A DNA stretch of 64,000 nt from Myoxocephalus aenaeus (lineage: Eukaryota; Chordata; Actinopteri; Perciformes; Cottidae): contig JBAMJR010000531.1 in assembly GCA_038501785.1 (NCBI GenBank), positions 657,501 to 721,500 on the forward strand. Direction: 5' to 3'. The translations under genes were made by a program, and so were the position numbers. Below the pieces are notes generated by a model. It had not been told where the DNA came from, searched no databases, and was given only the letters and a program-made list of their open reading frames with translations. Positions 33,186 through 45,255 of this stretch are shown piece by piece. Each line of letters opens with the position of its first letter. The stretch's first letter is position 1.

Positions 33186-34550
33186 GTGAGTCCTCTGTTC
33201 TACAAAGAATAAATAGTCTCTACATATTTGGTCCATGTTGAGTTCAAACTAGAATCGGATTGTTTTACATCTAGTTTTATCAGATAAAGAATATGAAGCC
33301 ATATAAATGTGTCATTGTAGATTAAACCAACAGGTAGAAACCAAACCACAGGGACTGAACTCTGGCTAGTTAAAGGTTACACAGGATACAGTCACAGCTA
33401 GCATTAGCTTCAGCTAATTCACAGACCTGTTTCCTGTTTGAGCTCAAAACCTCAGCTCTACTCAGACAGGAAGTTCCACTCAGTGAACTTTGAGCTGACT
33501 CACTAACTAAAGGTCTTTGTATAGATGGAGTGATTTTATTCACCTCTGCTCCCTCAGAAGCTTCAAGATACAAATAATAAAGTAATATACTGCTGAAATA
33601 TATCACAGTAAAATTAAATAAATGTGTTAATTTCACTATTTTAAATTGTAAGCCTACTTTAAAATGATGTTCGTTTTGATAACAATATAAATAACATTGT
33701 AATATTATTATTACGTTATTTAATGTTTGCTCGAGTAATGGAGAGATGAGATTGTGTTTTTAAGGATTTTAATTCTGATACCAGAACCAGAGGGTTTAGG
33801 ATGTTATCACTGCAATGCTGAAGACAGAAGATTAGTTTATCATTGTTTTAATCTTATTTTTTTATATTCCTTGAATAACTGAAAAGCGGCTAATTCCCAA
33901 ATGCAACACTCATAAAAGTGACTGTCAGCCTGCAGGGATCAGAATTATGTTTGCATTCACTGCATTGTGGCGTCAACTTTACCGAATGTTTTACAACTGA
34001 GATTAACACTGACAAAAAGTGCATGTTGTTTGAACGTTGTGCTTCTTAAACACTGACTGACTGCAACCTGTCCATGTCCACATGTACCATCACAAGAATA
34101 ATAAAAACTAACATCAGTCTGTTATTTCCTGCTGAAAGCCAGAGGACCGTCTCACCTTTAATACAAACAGCAGTAGTGTGTTGTTATGGGACCCTCCTAG
34201 ACCCATGAGGTTCTGGGCTTGTAGCCTCTGGACCTCAGTGCTAAAGATGCTAGCGTAGCTAGCTACTTTATTTTCAGCCTTCCCAATGCGGTCGTTTAGA
34301 CGGACTGCATGCTTTGATACTTTTACGATAGCCGTCAGTGTATCGATATTAATCGCAAGAGGAAGTACATTGTTATGGTATCAATATTTCAATAGCTCTT
34401 CTTCACTCTGAGCAAACTAATATAATAAAATATAATAATTCAGGATGATTTATATTCTACTAATCCTAGTTTGATTTGATGAAATAAATAATCAAAATAT
34501 ATCTAATAACAGTTTTGTTTTTCCACTCTTGTTGTCCTCAGAGTGTAGAT

Positions 34551-36191
34551 ATGTCTGCTGCCAGCATGCAGATGACTGAAGATCAGTTTCTGTGCTCCAT
34601 CTGTCTGGATGTGTTCACTGATCCAGTCACCATACCATGTGGACACAACTTCTGTAAAGCCTGCATCACTCAACACTGGAACGTTAATGTCCCGTCTCAG
34701 TGTCCCAACTGTAAGAAGCTTTTCTACACCAGACCTGAGCTGCAGGTCAATACGTTCATCTCTGAGATGGCTGCTCAGTTCAGACAGTCAGCTCAACAGA
34801 AAGCCAGCAGCAGCAGCTCAGAGCAACAAGCTGCCAAACCAGGAGAAGTTCCCTGTGACGTCTGCACTGGAACCAAACTGAAGGCCCTGAAGTCCTGCCT
34901 GGTGTGTCTGGTCTCCTTCTGTGAGACTCACCTGGAGCCTCATCTGACAACGTCAGGTCTGAAGAGACATCAGCTGATCGACCCTGTGAAGAACCTGGAA
35001 GGCAGGATGTGTACGAAGCACGATAAACTGCTGGAGCTGTTCTGTAAGACCGACCAGATGTGTGTCTGCATGCTCTGCACTGTTCTAGACCACAAGAACC
35101 ACGATGTTGTTCCTCTGAAAGAAGAATATGAAGGAAAGAAGGTCGAGCTGGAGAAGACTGATGATGAAATTCAGCAGATGATCCAGAAGAGACGACTGAA
35201 GATTCAGGAGATCAAACACTCGGTGGAGCTCAGTGAGGAAGATGCAGACAGAGAGATAGCAGGTGGTGTTCAGGTCTTCACCGCTCTGAAGGAGTCTGTT
35301 GAGAGAAGCCAGGCCGAGCTCATCGACACCATCAAAGAGAAGCAGAGAAAGACAGAGAAACAGGCTGAAGGCTTCATCAAAGAGCTGGAACAGGAAATCT
35401 GTGAGCTGAAGAAGAGAAGCACTGAGGTGGAGCAGCTCTCACGCTCTGAAGACCACCTCCACCTCCTCCAGAGCTTCAGGACCCTGAAGGCTGCTCCACC
35501 CACCAAGAACTGGACAGGAGTCAGAGTCAGTCCACCGTCATATGAGGGGACTGTGGTGAGAGCTGTGAATCAGCTGGAGGAGACGCTCAGTAAACAGATG
35601 AAGAAGCTGCTTGAGGTCGAGCTGAAGAGGGTCCAGCAGTCTGCAGTGGATGTGACACTTGATCCTGATACAGCTCATCCTGACCTCATCCTGTCTGATG
35701 ATGGAAAACAAGTTAAAACTGGTGATGTCAAGAAGAATCTCCCAGACAATCCAGAGAGATTTGATACTGATGTTGTTTTAGCAAAGCAGAGTTTCTCTTC
35801 AGGAAGATTTTACTACGAGGTTCAGGTTAAAGGGAAGACTGAGTGGACTTTAGCAGTGGTGAGAGAGTCGATCAACAGGAAGGGAAGAATCAAACTGTCT
35901 CCTCAGAAAGGTTTATGGACGATATGTTTGAGGAATGAGAATAAGTACTCAGCTTGTACTGACCCTCCAGTCCGTCTCTCTCTGAAGTCTCAGCCTCAGA
36001 AGGTGGGGGTGTTTGTGGACTATGAGGAGGGTCTGGTCTCCTTTCATGACGTTGATGCTGCAGCTCTTATCTACTCCTTTACTGGCTGCTGCTTCACTGA
36101 GAAACTCTACCCATTCTTTAGTCCATGTCGTAATGATGGTGGTAAAAACTCTGCTCCTCTGATCATCTCTCCTGTCAATCACACTGAGTAG
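34551..36191 (+). CDS. TRIM C2, bloodthirsty-type TRIM E3 ligase (mosaic)
   Basis: 546 aa, started at MSAASMQ after the CCTCAG acceptor. The RING and B-box ligands are intact. The gene is a mosaic. Its 5' flank and intron match C1. The RING (VPSQCPNCKK) and the whole 3' flank match D. B-box 1 has the A-like CLVSFC followed by the B-like TTSGLKRH. One codon is missing in the PRY (RFDTDVVL where C1 has RFDTCVIVL). The SPRY has its own loop set: WTLAVVRESINRKGRIKL, WTICLRNENKYSACTDPPV, KSQPQ. It was probably formed by exchange or conversion between C1-like and D-like genes. Confidence 0.92.
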   Translation: MSAASMQMTEDQFLCSICLDVFTDPVTIPCGHNFCKACITQHWNVNVPSQCPNCKKLFYTRPELQVNTFISEMAAQFRQSAQQKASSSSSEQQAAKPGEVPCDVCTGTKLKALKSCLVCLVSFCETHLEPHLTTSGLKRHQLIDPVKNLEGRMCTKHDKLLELFCKTDQMCVCMLCTVLDHKNHDVVPLKEEYEGKKVELEKTDDEIQQMIQKRRLKIQEIKHSVELSEEDADREIAGGVQVFTALKESVERSQAELIDTIKEKQRKTEKQAEGFIKELEQEICELKKRSTEVEQLSRSEDHLHLLQSFRTLKAAPPTKNWTGVRVSPPSYEGTVVRAVNQLEETLSKQMKKLLEVELKRVQQSAVDVTLDPDTAHPDLILSDDGKQVKTGDVKKNLPDNPERFDTDVVLAKQSFSSGRFYYEVQVKGKTEWTLAVVRESINRKGRIKLSPQKGLWTICLRNENKYSACTDPPVRLSLKSQPQKVGVFVDYEEGLVSFHDVDAAALIYSFTGCCFTEKLYPFFSPCRNDGGKNSAPLIISPVNHTE

Positions 36192-37642
36192 AACAGCCAC
36201 TTGATTCTCTACAGAGAGATTCACTAATATGTAATCTAACAAATCTATAATATTGGTGATTTATGGTGTAAACATTATTGATTTTCAACATTCTGCTAAA
36301 AAGAAATTCTCCTATTTGTCTGTAAATGTTTTTCTATAATTCATCACAACTCCAACACACAGATTTAAAATCACTGATTGATATTATCTGATGTAGTGTA
36401 ATTAATTATAATAACTGCATAACCTGCATTCAAGACTGTTGGCTCATCAAAAACAATGTAATCATGAATAAGGAGCATTTGCACAGGAATTCAATATTAA
36501 TGATAATGTTTGATTGTCTTATTATTGTATATTTAATACATTTGATACTGGCACAAATTATTGGAGAAAGTCATGAACAACAGTTTTTTGTTTTGTTTAA
36601 AATAAATAAAACAAAGAAAGTTTTAACTGGATTCTTCTTTTTCATTTTACATTTAGTCAAGTACAATTCTGAGGTAATTTACTTCAAGCCACTTTATACT
36701 CTACATCTCAGAGGTACATGTTGTATTTTTTACTCTACTACATTTCAGAGGTACATTGTTGTACGTATTACTCTACTCCATCTCAGAGGTAAATCATTTT
36801 AGAGATACGAGGTTCCTACATAGACGCTACAAACATATGATGATTTTATAGAATATGATGCATTGAAGTAGATTAAACTAGACAACAGGATATAAAGGAG
36901 GTAAAAACACAACATGCACATTAATGCAGCAGGAATATTAATCCAGAAACATCAGATATGATACAACATTTTACTGCACAATCAGTACTTGTACTTTTAG
37001 TACATTTTACTTGTACACACTGGTAAAACTATGTTCACTGTGTGGTATTAGTACTTTTACTGCAGTGAAGGATCTGAGTACTTCTTCCACCACATACCAG
37101 CATACTTCATGGGACAGCGGTCGCTGCTCCTCTGCAGGACGTCTGCGCCCAACATCTGTCCTCTGGACCAACAGGGAGAACAAGTAACCACAGACTGACA
37201 AATAAAGACAATAAAATGCAGCAGACGTCTGGACAGAATCTCTCTGGACAACAAAGAGGACGGGCGGCTTCCTGCTTTAAGGAGTGCATAAAGAAATAAG
37301 GACATAAATCAGTGTGCAAAGGACGGATACTTACCATTTGTGTTCGACCTATTATTTAAGGGTGAAACAAGTCTTTATGAAGTGCATCATGTTGGATGAC
37401 CAGCAGATGGCGCAGTAACATCACACATTACCAGAATAAAAGCTCTGAGTGAAGTTTGAAGTAAAAAGTAAATCACTTTATTGAAACATCAGTCAGCAGC
37501 AACTTTGTATGTACATTTATTTTTGTTTTACACAATAAATACAAATAAAAGAGAAAAAAAGTCCAAAGGTGTAAATGTTTAGAAACATTTTTTTGTCTTT
37601 CTTGCAGGACTCAAGCGGTGACCTTTGACCTCTGCAGGTGTC
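36192..37642. other. TRIM C2 3' flank, repeat and pot1-copy 3' UTR
   Basis: Holds the C2 3' UTR, a complete-looking copy of the dispersed repeat (about 36655-37100, ending ACTTCTTCCACCAC) without an exon-1 block, a perfect CTCF consensus (37400-37413) and a minus-strand polyadenylation signal (TTTATT on the plus strand, near 37480) for the pot1 copy. Confidence 0.5.
37400..37413 (+). promoter_or_regulatory. perfect CTCF core consensus
   Basis: CCAGCAGATGGCGC fits CCASYAGRKGGCRS at every position. It lies between the TRIM C2 3' end and the pot1 tail copy, and its duplicate is at 47935-47948. Occupancy is not shown by sequence. Confidence 0.45.
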
Positions 37643-39910
37643 TCAGGCGTTGGAGTGCGTGGAGGCGGGTTTGGTGATGGCGCTGTGGCAGATCTGGTAG
37701 CAGGTTTGATTCCGTCCCGCTTCATCCTCTGCTCGGTACGCCGTCAGACACAAATCCATCCACGGACGCTCAGCTGACGTCAACACAAGATCCACAAAAA
37801 TATAAATATGTGGGAACTTGAACGCACCAAATAATCAGATTCATGCAGCCGGTTAAAATGTCAGTGAAGCTGCAGCCGGACTGAACAGGTTCAGACGTAC
37901 CTGTGCTGCCCCCTGCTGGACAGAGGGCGTCCATTGTTCGACGGACGCTGTTCTCAGCCTCCTGATTGGCCGCTACGTCCTCGGCCGACACGCCGAAGAA
38001 CGACTCCTGATGAAGGACACAAACCATCATCATCCTCATTAAACTTAAAATCACGTCGTGCAAACGGTTTCAGGTGGTTTCATCATGTTTTTTATTTATT
38101 TATTTATTATTTACTTGTTTATTTGATGCTCGGCGCTCTCAACACATTATATCAGAGTTCTGATAGACGTTATTTATCAAAAATATTTCCTTAATTTAAA
38201 CTCTGTCAGTCTGAACATGTCTCTCAACTCATTTAAAGAGCCGTAGCAAATAATAAATATAAATCATTGTATCAGATGCAGGATCGCTGCTGTTAGACTT
38301 CTCTTATTCTTTAGATTTCAGCATTAAAGATAAACTAAACCCCAAAAACCTGTTTGTGTTTTTCAGCTGGAAACAAATAACAAAGTTGATGCGTATTGAG
38401 AAAAGTTGCTGATGGTTTCAGGTCCTCATCTTGACGTTTTGGTGCAAATGATTTGAATTCTGCGTATTGAAACGCAGCTATTGCTCTTCATGCTCTGAAG
38501 CCAGGTGACGTTTATGTTGTTGAATTATTTGGGAAACCTTCATGCTGCTGGCTTCGCCTGGACTCCCTCTGAAAAGAGATTTTTAAGTCTCAATATCCTG
38601 CTTAAATAAATTATTCATTATTTGAATTATTATATTCTTTTCTCAATCAAACACGTCATCATTTGGTCAATTAAATGTCAGAAAAAACTGAAAACGGCAG
38701 TTACAATTTCCAAAAGGCCAAATTGATGCTTAAAAAGTTGCAATAAAGACTAAAAAAAGGCCCTTAATTATTAATTGATTGATTATTACTACACAAGACA
38801 AAGAATAACAGCATCCCCAACACTGAGACGAACCTATTACTACCTCATGGTTTCAGCTCTGACTCACGATTTGAGACATTGGGTCCCATGAAATGCTGCA
38901 GGAAGTCTCGTTCTTAAAGCCTTTACATTTAAATAACCGCATTAATCCACAGAGGGAAACTAGTTCGGGTCTCCAGATCGCAGCAAGACAACTTCTAGAG
39001 GACACACTGCGGTGGCCAACGGTCTGGAGACGCTTCAGACGGATGGTAATAAACTCTGATCTCGTCCCCTCTGATCCAGAGTCAGCAGCAGACTCACGGC
39101 GTCTCTCCACAGGAAGACGTCCAGCGTGTCGGTGGCGTCCTGCAGCTCGAGCTTCATCAGCAGGACGAACTGCAGCAGCTGAACGCCGAGAGCTGCGGAC
39201 CAGAGACGTTGACACTGAGTTATTTCAGAGAGTGTGTGTGTGTGAGTGTGTGTGTGTGAGTGTGTGTGTGTGTGTGGGGGGGCAGACTTGAGATCAGCCA
39301 GGAGCTTTTACAAAGCTGCTGAATCAGGAGGAAGAAAAAGGAGAAAGCTGTTTTTTTTTTTTAAACGAAGACAACAGGACAAGACGTTAGAGGATGATAC
39401 AACTCTTCTTGATGGTGCGTTCAAGGACACCATCTAATCATAGTTATAGTTAATTCCAGAAGGCCAAAACACAAAACTCAAAGACATTCAGCTGAACGTG
39501 ACAGCTCTCTAAAGCGTCTCTAAAGCGTTGACGTCTGAGAAAACACGACTGTTTTACCACAATTTACTAAATTTATCTGTATATTATTATGATTTGAATT
39601 ATTACACTTTTGATCACATTATCATTATTTAGTTATTGTCTCCTTCAATACAGCACGATGTTCATTTAGTATATTGTGGTCCATTTAGAGTCACCGTAAA
39701 GCAGGGGATGCTTTAGGGCGGGGCTTTGGTTTTGGGCTTTATAATACTAAATTAAACTGAGTTGAATGGATGAGCCGCTTCCTGTGTTCTCTGCTCTGAC
39801 ATAAACACCCAACTCTCCGCTCACCTTCTGCCAGGATCTTCTCATCGATCGACTCGACTCCTTCAGCACACGAAGGTTCCCTCACTGCGGCCTCGGAGCA
39901 CCGCTTACAC
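37643..39910 (-). pseudogene. pot1 3'-end copy (last four exons)
   Basis: A second copy of the last four coding exons of pot1 at a -10.5-kb offset: 39910-39825 (86 nt), 39192-39098 (95 nt), 38006-37901 (106 nt) and 37773-37643 (131 nt, TGA at 37645-37643). All acceptors and donors are conserved and no stop breaks the frame. There are three differences from the main copy: R for Q in SVRxTMD, a G-to-C first base of the last exon (G to A), and a 9-nt deletion that removes three residues before the stop. Upstream exons are absent, so it cannot make POT1 alone. It could be a dead duplicate or an alternative tail reached by splicing past TRIM D. Confidence 0.8.
39231..39277. repeat. (TG)n microsatellite in pot1-copy intron
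   Basis: About 45 bp of TG with GAG interruptions. The main copy has only about 12 bp at 49768-49781. Confidence 0.9.
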
Positions 39911-39975
39911 CTGCAACACACAGGGAACCCCGAAGGGACAGATTGAGAAAACAGAGACGATCTGAAGCCAGCATG

Positions 39976-40947
39976 AACCTAGGAATGGGCGGTATGGCCA
40001 AAAATTCATATCACGGTATTTTGTAAGATTCTGGCGGTTTCACGGTATATCGCGGTATTTTTTTCCGAGTAAACACATTCATTCATTCATTGACGCCGAA
40101 AAGGATCGCTGCTGTCGTTGTTCACTGCTCGCCAGCTGTTTGTACAGGAAGCTAAACAGGGAGGGACTTAGGACCCAGGGGAATGCAGGTGAAAAAAAAC
40201 AGGAAGAGACAGACCGGAAGAGTCTTTCTCTTCCTGTGCGACGGAGTCTCATGATAGTGGGCGAGCTGTACCCAGCATGCAGTTTGGTGGTGTAATTTTA
40301 TAAATGAACAATTATTAGTTTTACAAATTGTTTATGTGTCTCAAACTGTTGTGTCGTGGTGTTTTGCCCTGTTAATGAGCGTTAGTTGTGGGTTATTAAT
40401 TGTTGTTATAGAGTTATAACCAAGACTAAAGGGTCAAAGTTTTCTCAACTTTGACCCATGCGGCTTAAATATCGGTGCGGCTAATTTGTGGATTTTTCCG
40501 ATTCTAAATTTACGAGCAGTTGCAGAGACATACGGTACAAAATTTTCACAAAATACTCACCCGAGGAGGCGCGATGGAAAACAGGTCTGACGGCAGGGGT
40601 CCTAACCCAGCGAACTAGCAAGCATTAGCTAGCAAGCATTAGCTAGCGAGTGTTAGCTAGCGAGTGTTAGCTAGCGAGCGCTGACAACACTGTTGTTTAC
40701 TTGAGCTCAAACAGTGCAGCCACAAATTCTTTGCAGCTAGCGCTAGAGCACTAACTGCAAAGAATTTGTGCTAGCTAGCTCCCCGACAACCACCGAAGGT
40801 AGCGGGATCAGCCCCGGCTCGACGCCCGACTCGGGTAGCGGGTGCAGCGAGTAGCAACAGCGGCTTATAAACCGGCACGGCTTGTTTATGATTAAATACA
40901 ACTTTTGTATATATTTAGTAGATGCGGCTTATAAAAGGGTGCGCCTT
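39976..40947. mobile_element. DNA-transposon fragments in pot1-copy intron
   Basis: Two fragments. One starts AGGAATGGGCGGTATGGCC, a familiar left end of a fish DNA transposon. The other is a mariner-like element rich in CGGCTTATA motifs with tandem TTAGCTAGCGAG units (40620-40680). An 11-bp foldback lies at 40431-40457. The right end is lost at about 40948, where the D module begins. The same elements occur at 50480-51475. Confidence 0.5.
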
Positions 40948-40948
40948 A

Positions 40949-41011
40949 ATTATCATGAAGCAAAACTGTTATTATATTTTGAATTTGACAAACTTTTCTT
41001 CATAAACAAAA

Positions 41012-41068
<57 letters not shown>

Positions 41069-41468
41069 TAAGTGACTCGAATATCAACTTTTCTCAATTT
41101 CTCAACATATTTATTCAAATTTAAACATTTAAGACTGAAACTTTCTCCACTTCGTAAAACACATTTTTGAAACTTACTAGACAATTAAGAAAAAACTTTA
41201 TTCAGTTTTAAAGAACTGAAGTTTTGTAGAATCAATCAATCATCAGAAATGTCCCAGCATGCCTCTCAGAACTCTGAAGTTCAGTGAATTCGATGTCAGA
41301 GCAAAAATACTAACGGGTTGTGTGCGCCATCTAGTGTAAAGTTACGGTATTACACCAACACTGTGACGTTTAAACTGAAAAAGATTTTAAGAACAGATTC
41401 ACACTTTTAATCTCCTGAACATCAAAGTCAGATTTATATTTATAGTGTTTGAATCTCTCGTGACTGCT
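40949..41468. other. left flank of TRIM D module
   Basis: Homologous to the left edge of the window (28-548), including an AAT tract at about 41010-41068. The junction with pot1-derived sequence at about 40945-40950 is a duplication breakpoint with shared TTAATTATCATG. Confidence 0.6.
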
Positions 41469-42010
41469 GCCAGTAACTAAGTACATCTATTTAAGTACTT
41501 CAGTGGAAATACAAGTAATTGTACTTTACTTGTGTATTTAAATGTTATGAATTTTCACAATTCTCCTTCACGTCATCTCAGAAGTACATGTTGTACTTTT
41601 TATTGTACTACATCTCAGATGTTTGTGATAAACTGAAGGATGAAGTGTTCCTTTATGTGCTGATAAACTCCTCCCACTTCATCAGCTAAATAAACTCTTT
41701 AAAGCTTCTTGGATCAGCTGGACAATACATCGTCACAAAGCTGAACACTGTTTGTTCTTCTTAGAGATACGAGGTTCTCACAGGACAGAGACGCTACACA
41801 CACATGATGATCTTATAGAATATGATGCAGTGATGTAGATTAAACTACAACAGGATATGAAGGAGGTCAAAAAAACAAAAAAAACATTAATAAAGCAGGA
41901 ATATTAATCAGATATAAAAGTACGTTTTTAATGCAGGACTTTTACTTGTAGTGGAATATTTCACGTGGTATTTGTAATCCTCCTTCAGTTAATGATCTGA
42001 TTACTTCCTC
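41469..42010 (+). repeat. dispersed teleost repeat upstream of TRIM D
   Basis: The same element as upstream of the other TRIM genes, with the E-box CACGTG at 41962-41967. Confidence 0.6.
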
Positions 42011-42209
42011 CACCCCTCCCCACTGAGAGGAGGATCAACACTGAAAGAGGAGAGCTGCTGAGTCACTTTTCCTGATATGAAAGTAAAGTTATTCTGAGCG
42101 ACAGCAGAGCTGCAGTCCAGACAAGTCTCTCTGTTTCTCTCTAAAGAAACATTCAACTGAATCCAGCAGCTTTTCCTCAACAACACAACAGAATCTCTGA
42201 CAAACACTG
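41962..42209 (+). promoter_or_regulatory. TRIM D distal promoter and exon 1a
   Basis: CACGTG and the 105-nt block 42105-42209 with its GTGAGT donor. Confidence 0.5.
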
Positions 42210-42699
42210 GTGAGTCCTCTGTTCTACAAAGACTAAATACAGTCTCTCTCTATCCTTAGCTAACAAGCGTAACAGTTTCCTTGAACAATGTGTGCCTCTA
42301 AAATAGAATCAGTTTAAACAACGTTTTAATGAGGGTGCTGTTCACTGCGCTACACTCTTCTTTTGTCCTGCGTTACTCTTCTTCTTCTGAGAAACTTGAG
42401 AAAGAAGCGTGAATACAATGCGCAGACAACCCCCTAGTGGTGAGATGGAGACACCTACTGGCTGTTTTAGATATTACACACATCACCGTATAAAATCAGA
42501 TACTTATGAAAACTAAAGAAAAACAATGAGTATACAACAGTGTTCAGCTTAGATGTTGATGAATTGATATTCTTACCACAAATTAAACACAGCTATCTCA
42601 CACATACTTGAAGTATATTTGGTGAATACTTAAACTTAAGTGAAGTTTTGAATGCAAGATGTTTACTTTGTCAATTGTCACATTGTTGTTTTCATACTT

Positions 42700-42928
42700 T
42701 TACTTCAGTTCAGGATCTGAATACTTCCTCCACCCCTCCCCCACTGAGAGGAGGATCAACACTGATAGGAGAGATTAAAGGTCACTTTTCCTGAAGTGAA
42801 AGTAAAGTTATTCTGAGCGACAGCAGAGCTGCAGTCCAGACAAGTCTCTCTGTTTCTCTCTAAAGAAACATTCAACTGAATCCAGCAGCTTTTCCTCAAC
42901 AACACAACAGAATATCTGACAAACACTG
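42700..42928 (+). promoter_or_regulatory. TRIM D proximal promoter and exon 1b
   Basis: A second promoter and exon block (42824-42928, 105 nt, donor 42929). Unlike C1 and C2 this copy is not interrupted by a hAT fragment, so it shows the pre-insertion state of exon 1b. Confidence 0.5.
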
Positions 42929-44058
42929 GTGAGTCCTCTGTTCTACAAAGACTAAATACACAAACTAAATATTTGGTTCACGTTGAGTTCAAAATAGAAT
43001 CTGATTGTTTTACATCTAGTTTGATCAGATAAAGAATATGAAGCCATATAAATGTGTCATTGTAGATCAAACCAACAGGTAGAAACCAAACCACAGGGAC
43101 TGAACTCTGGCTAGTTAAAGGTTACACAGGATACAGTCACAGCTAGCATTAGCTTCAGCTAATTCACAGACCTGTTTCCTGTTTGAGCTCAAAACCTCAG
43201 CTCTATCAGACAGGAAGTTACACTCAGTGAATGTTGAGCTGACTCACTGACTAAAGGTCTTTGTACAGATGAAGTGATTTTATTCACCTCTGCTCCCTCA
43301 GAAGCTTCAAGATACAAATAATAAAGTAATATACTGCTGAAATATATCACAGTAAAATTAAATAAATGTGTTAATTTCACTATTTCAAATTGTAAGCCTA
43401 CTTTAAAATGATGTTCGTTTTGACAACAATATGAATAACATTGTAATATTATTATTATTACGTTATTTAATGTTTGCTCGAGTAATGGAGAGATGAGATT
43501 GTGTTTTTAAGGATTTTAATTCTGATACCAGAACCAGAGGGTTTAGGATGTTATCACTGCAATGCTGAAGACAGAAGATTAGTTTATCATTGTTTTAATC
43601 TTATTTTTTTATATTCCTTGAATAACTGAAAAGTGGCTAATTCCCAAATGCAACACTCATAAAAGTGACTGTCAGCCTGCAGGGATCAGAATTATGTTTG
43701 CATTCACTGCATTGTGGCGTCAACTTTACCGAATTTTTTACAACTGAGATTAACACTGACAAAAAGTGCATGTTGTTTGAACGTTGTGCTTCTTAAACAC
43801 TGACTGACTGCAACCTGTCCATGTCCACATGTGCCATCACAAGAATATAAAACTAACATCAGTCTGTAATTTCCTGCTGAAAGCCAGAGGGCCGTCTCAC
43901 CTTTAATACAAACAGCAGTAGTGTGTTGTTATGGGACCTAGAGTCTGACTCTCCTAGACCCACGAGGTTCTGGGCTTGTAGCCTCTGGACCTCAGTGCTA
44001 AAGATGCTAGCGTAGCTAGGTACTTTATTTTCAGCTTTCCCAATGCGGTCGTTTAGAC

Positions 44059-44997
44059 CAGTGATTCTCAACTGGTGGGTCGCGACCCACTAGTGGGTCG
44101 CGGACCCGTTTTCAGTGGGTCGCGTTTTCAGTTGCATGAAAAAAAAAAAAAGCAAAAAAAAAAAAGTGTCGTTATTTTGCCGGCTCTGGTTTCAACTGGT
44201 TTTGCACTTGTCCCTCCATGTTTTCAGCAGCGTGGACCAGGTTGGGTCAAACCATCCTGATATGGGGGAGACTCTGGGTTTTTAGGATAATTAAAATAAA
44301 CAGCCTACTGAATATAACATTCACAACTGATGGCGCTGCCTGCATGACAGGAACAAACTCTGGGGTTAGGAGGAGAATTGAGTGCTGCTTAATTGTCTGT
44401 AAAGCACAATGTTTTTCAGTATTTACTGATGAGGTAATCACAAGAGAAGTTAATGTTGTATATATGAATACTTTTGAATTCCACTTTTGTTTAATTTATT
44501 TTGAGTTAGTGGAAAAGCTGCTCCTCAACACAGTGACGTGTTCCACAGTAAAGTGTTTGTCATAGATTCGGTGAGTGTGTGTTCTCAGTTAAAGTTAGGT
44601 CATTTCAGTCTTTTTGAAACTACTTTTTAGTTGTTGGACTTTTTTGTTTGTGCATGAAAGCTGTTGAGTCTGTTGAAAAATAGCTGAAGATTCTGAATTG
44701 TTATGTATGTTGTAATACCTCGTGTCCTGAAGATGCAGTTTTAGTTTTTTAATTAAAATGCAGCTAATTGAGTGTAAAAGGGAATAGTTCCCTCTCTATC
44801 ATCGCCACCAGCTGCTCGTTTTGGTTATTAAACTTGTTTTTGTGTTAGCATAAATATTCTGTACTATCTCAGGTTCAAACCGCACCATCTTTTCATTACA
44901 TACATTGGAGAAGTTGAGAATGTTCCTCGATTTGGGTCGCGGCTTGTCATTCAGGGATGATAGTGGGTCCCGGAGCCAGACCAGTTGAGAACCACTG
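44059..44997. mobile_element. non-autonomous hAT element, family 1, in D intron
   Basis: 939 bp. The termini are CAGTGATTCTCAACTGG and CCAGTTGAGAACCACTG. The target duplications are GTTTAGAC (44051-44058) and ATTTAGAC (44998-45005). A plus-strand frame (44218-44565) keeps the TTDGAACMTG..SGV core of a hAT transposase but is otherwise degenerate. Its target is the same 8-mer used by the family 3 hAT in the B intron. Confidence 0.9.
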
Positions 44998-45255
44998 ATT
45001 TAGACGGCCTGCATGCTTTGATACTTTTACGATAGGCGTCAGTGTATCGATATTAATCGCAAGAGGAAATACATTGTTATGGTATCGATATTTCAATAGC
45101 TCTTCTTCACTCTGAGCAAACTAATATAATAAAATATAATAATTCAGGATGATTTATATTCTACTAATCCTAGTTTGATTTTTTGAAACAAATAATCAAA
45201 ATATATCTAATAACAGATTTGTTTTTTCCACTCTTGTTGTCCTCAGAGTGTAGAT

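Larger units (their letters stand above)
19500..34620 (+). repeat. second unit of a 17.7-kb tandem duplication
   Basis: A2, B2 and the 5' part of C2 with all their introns repeat 1640-16900 at a constant offset of 17.72-17.75 kb. Matching features include the A-specific inserts, the B hAT relic, the 954-bp hAT with its pot1 fragment and the split exon 1b. Identity is close to complete by eye outside microsatellites. The left edge lies near 19500, to the right of the family 1 hAT, which this unit lacks. The right edge lies in the C coding exon. Confidence 0.85.

Noticed and set aside
38853..39215. 120-codon minus-strand frame (and 49387-49749)
   Set aside because: It overlaps a real pot1 exon but in the wrong frame and runs through both its splice sites.
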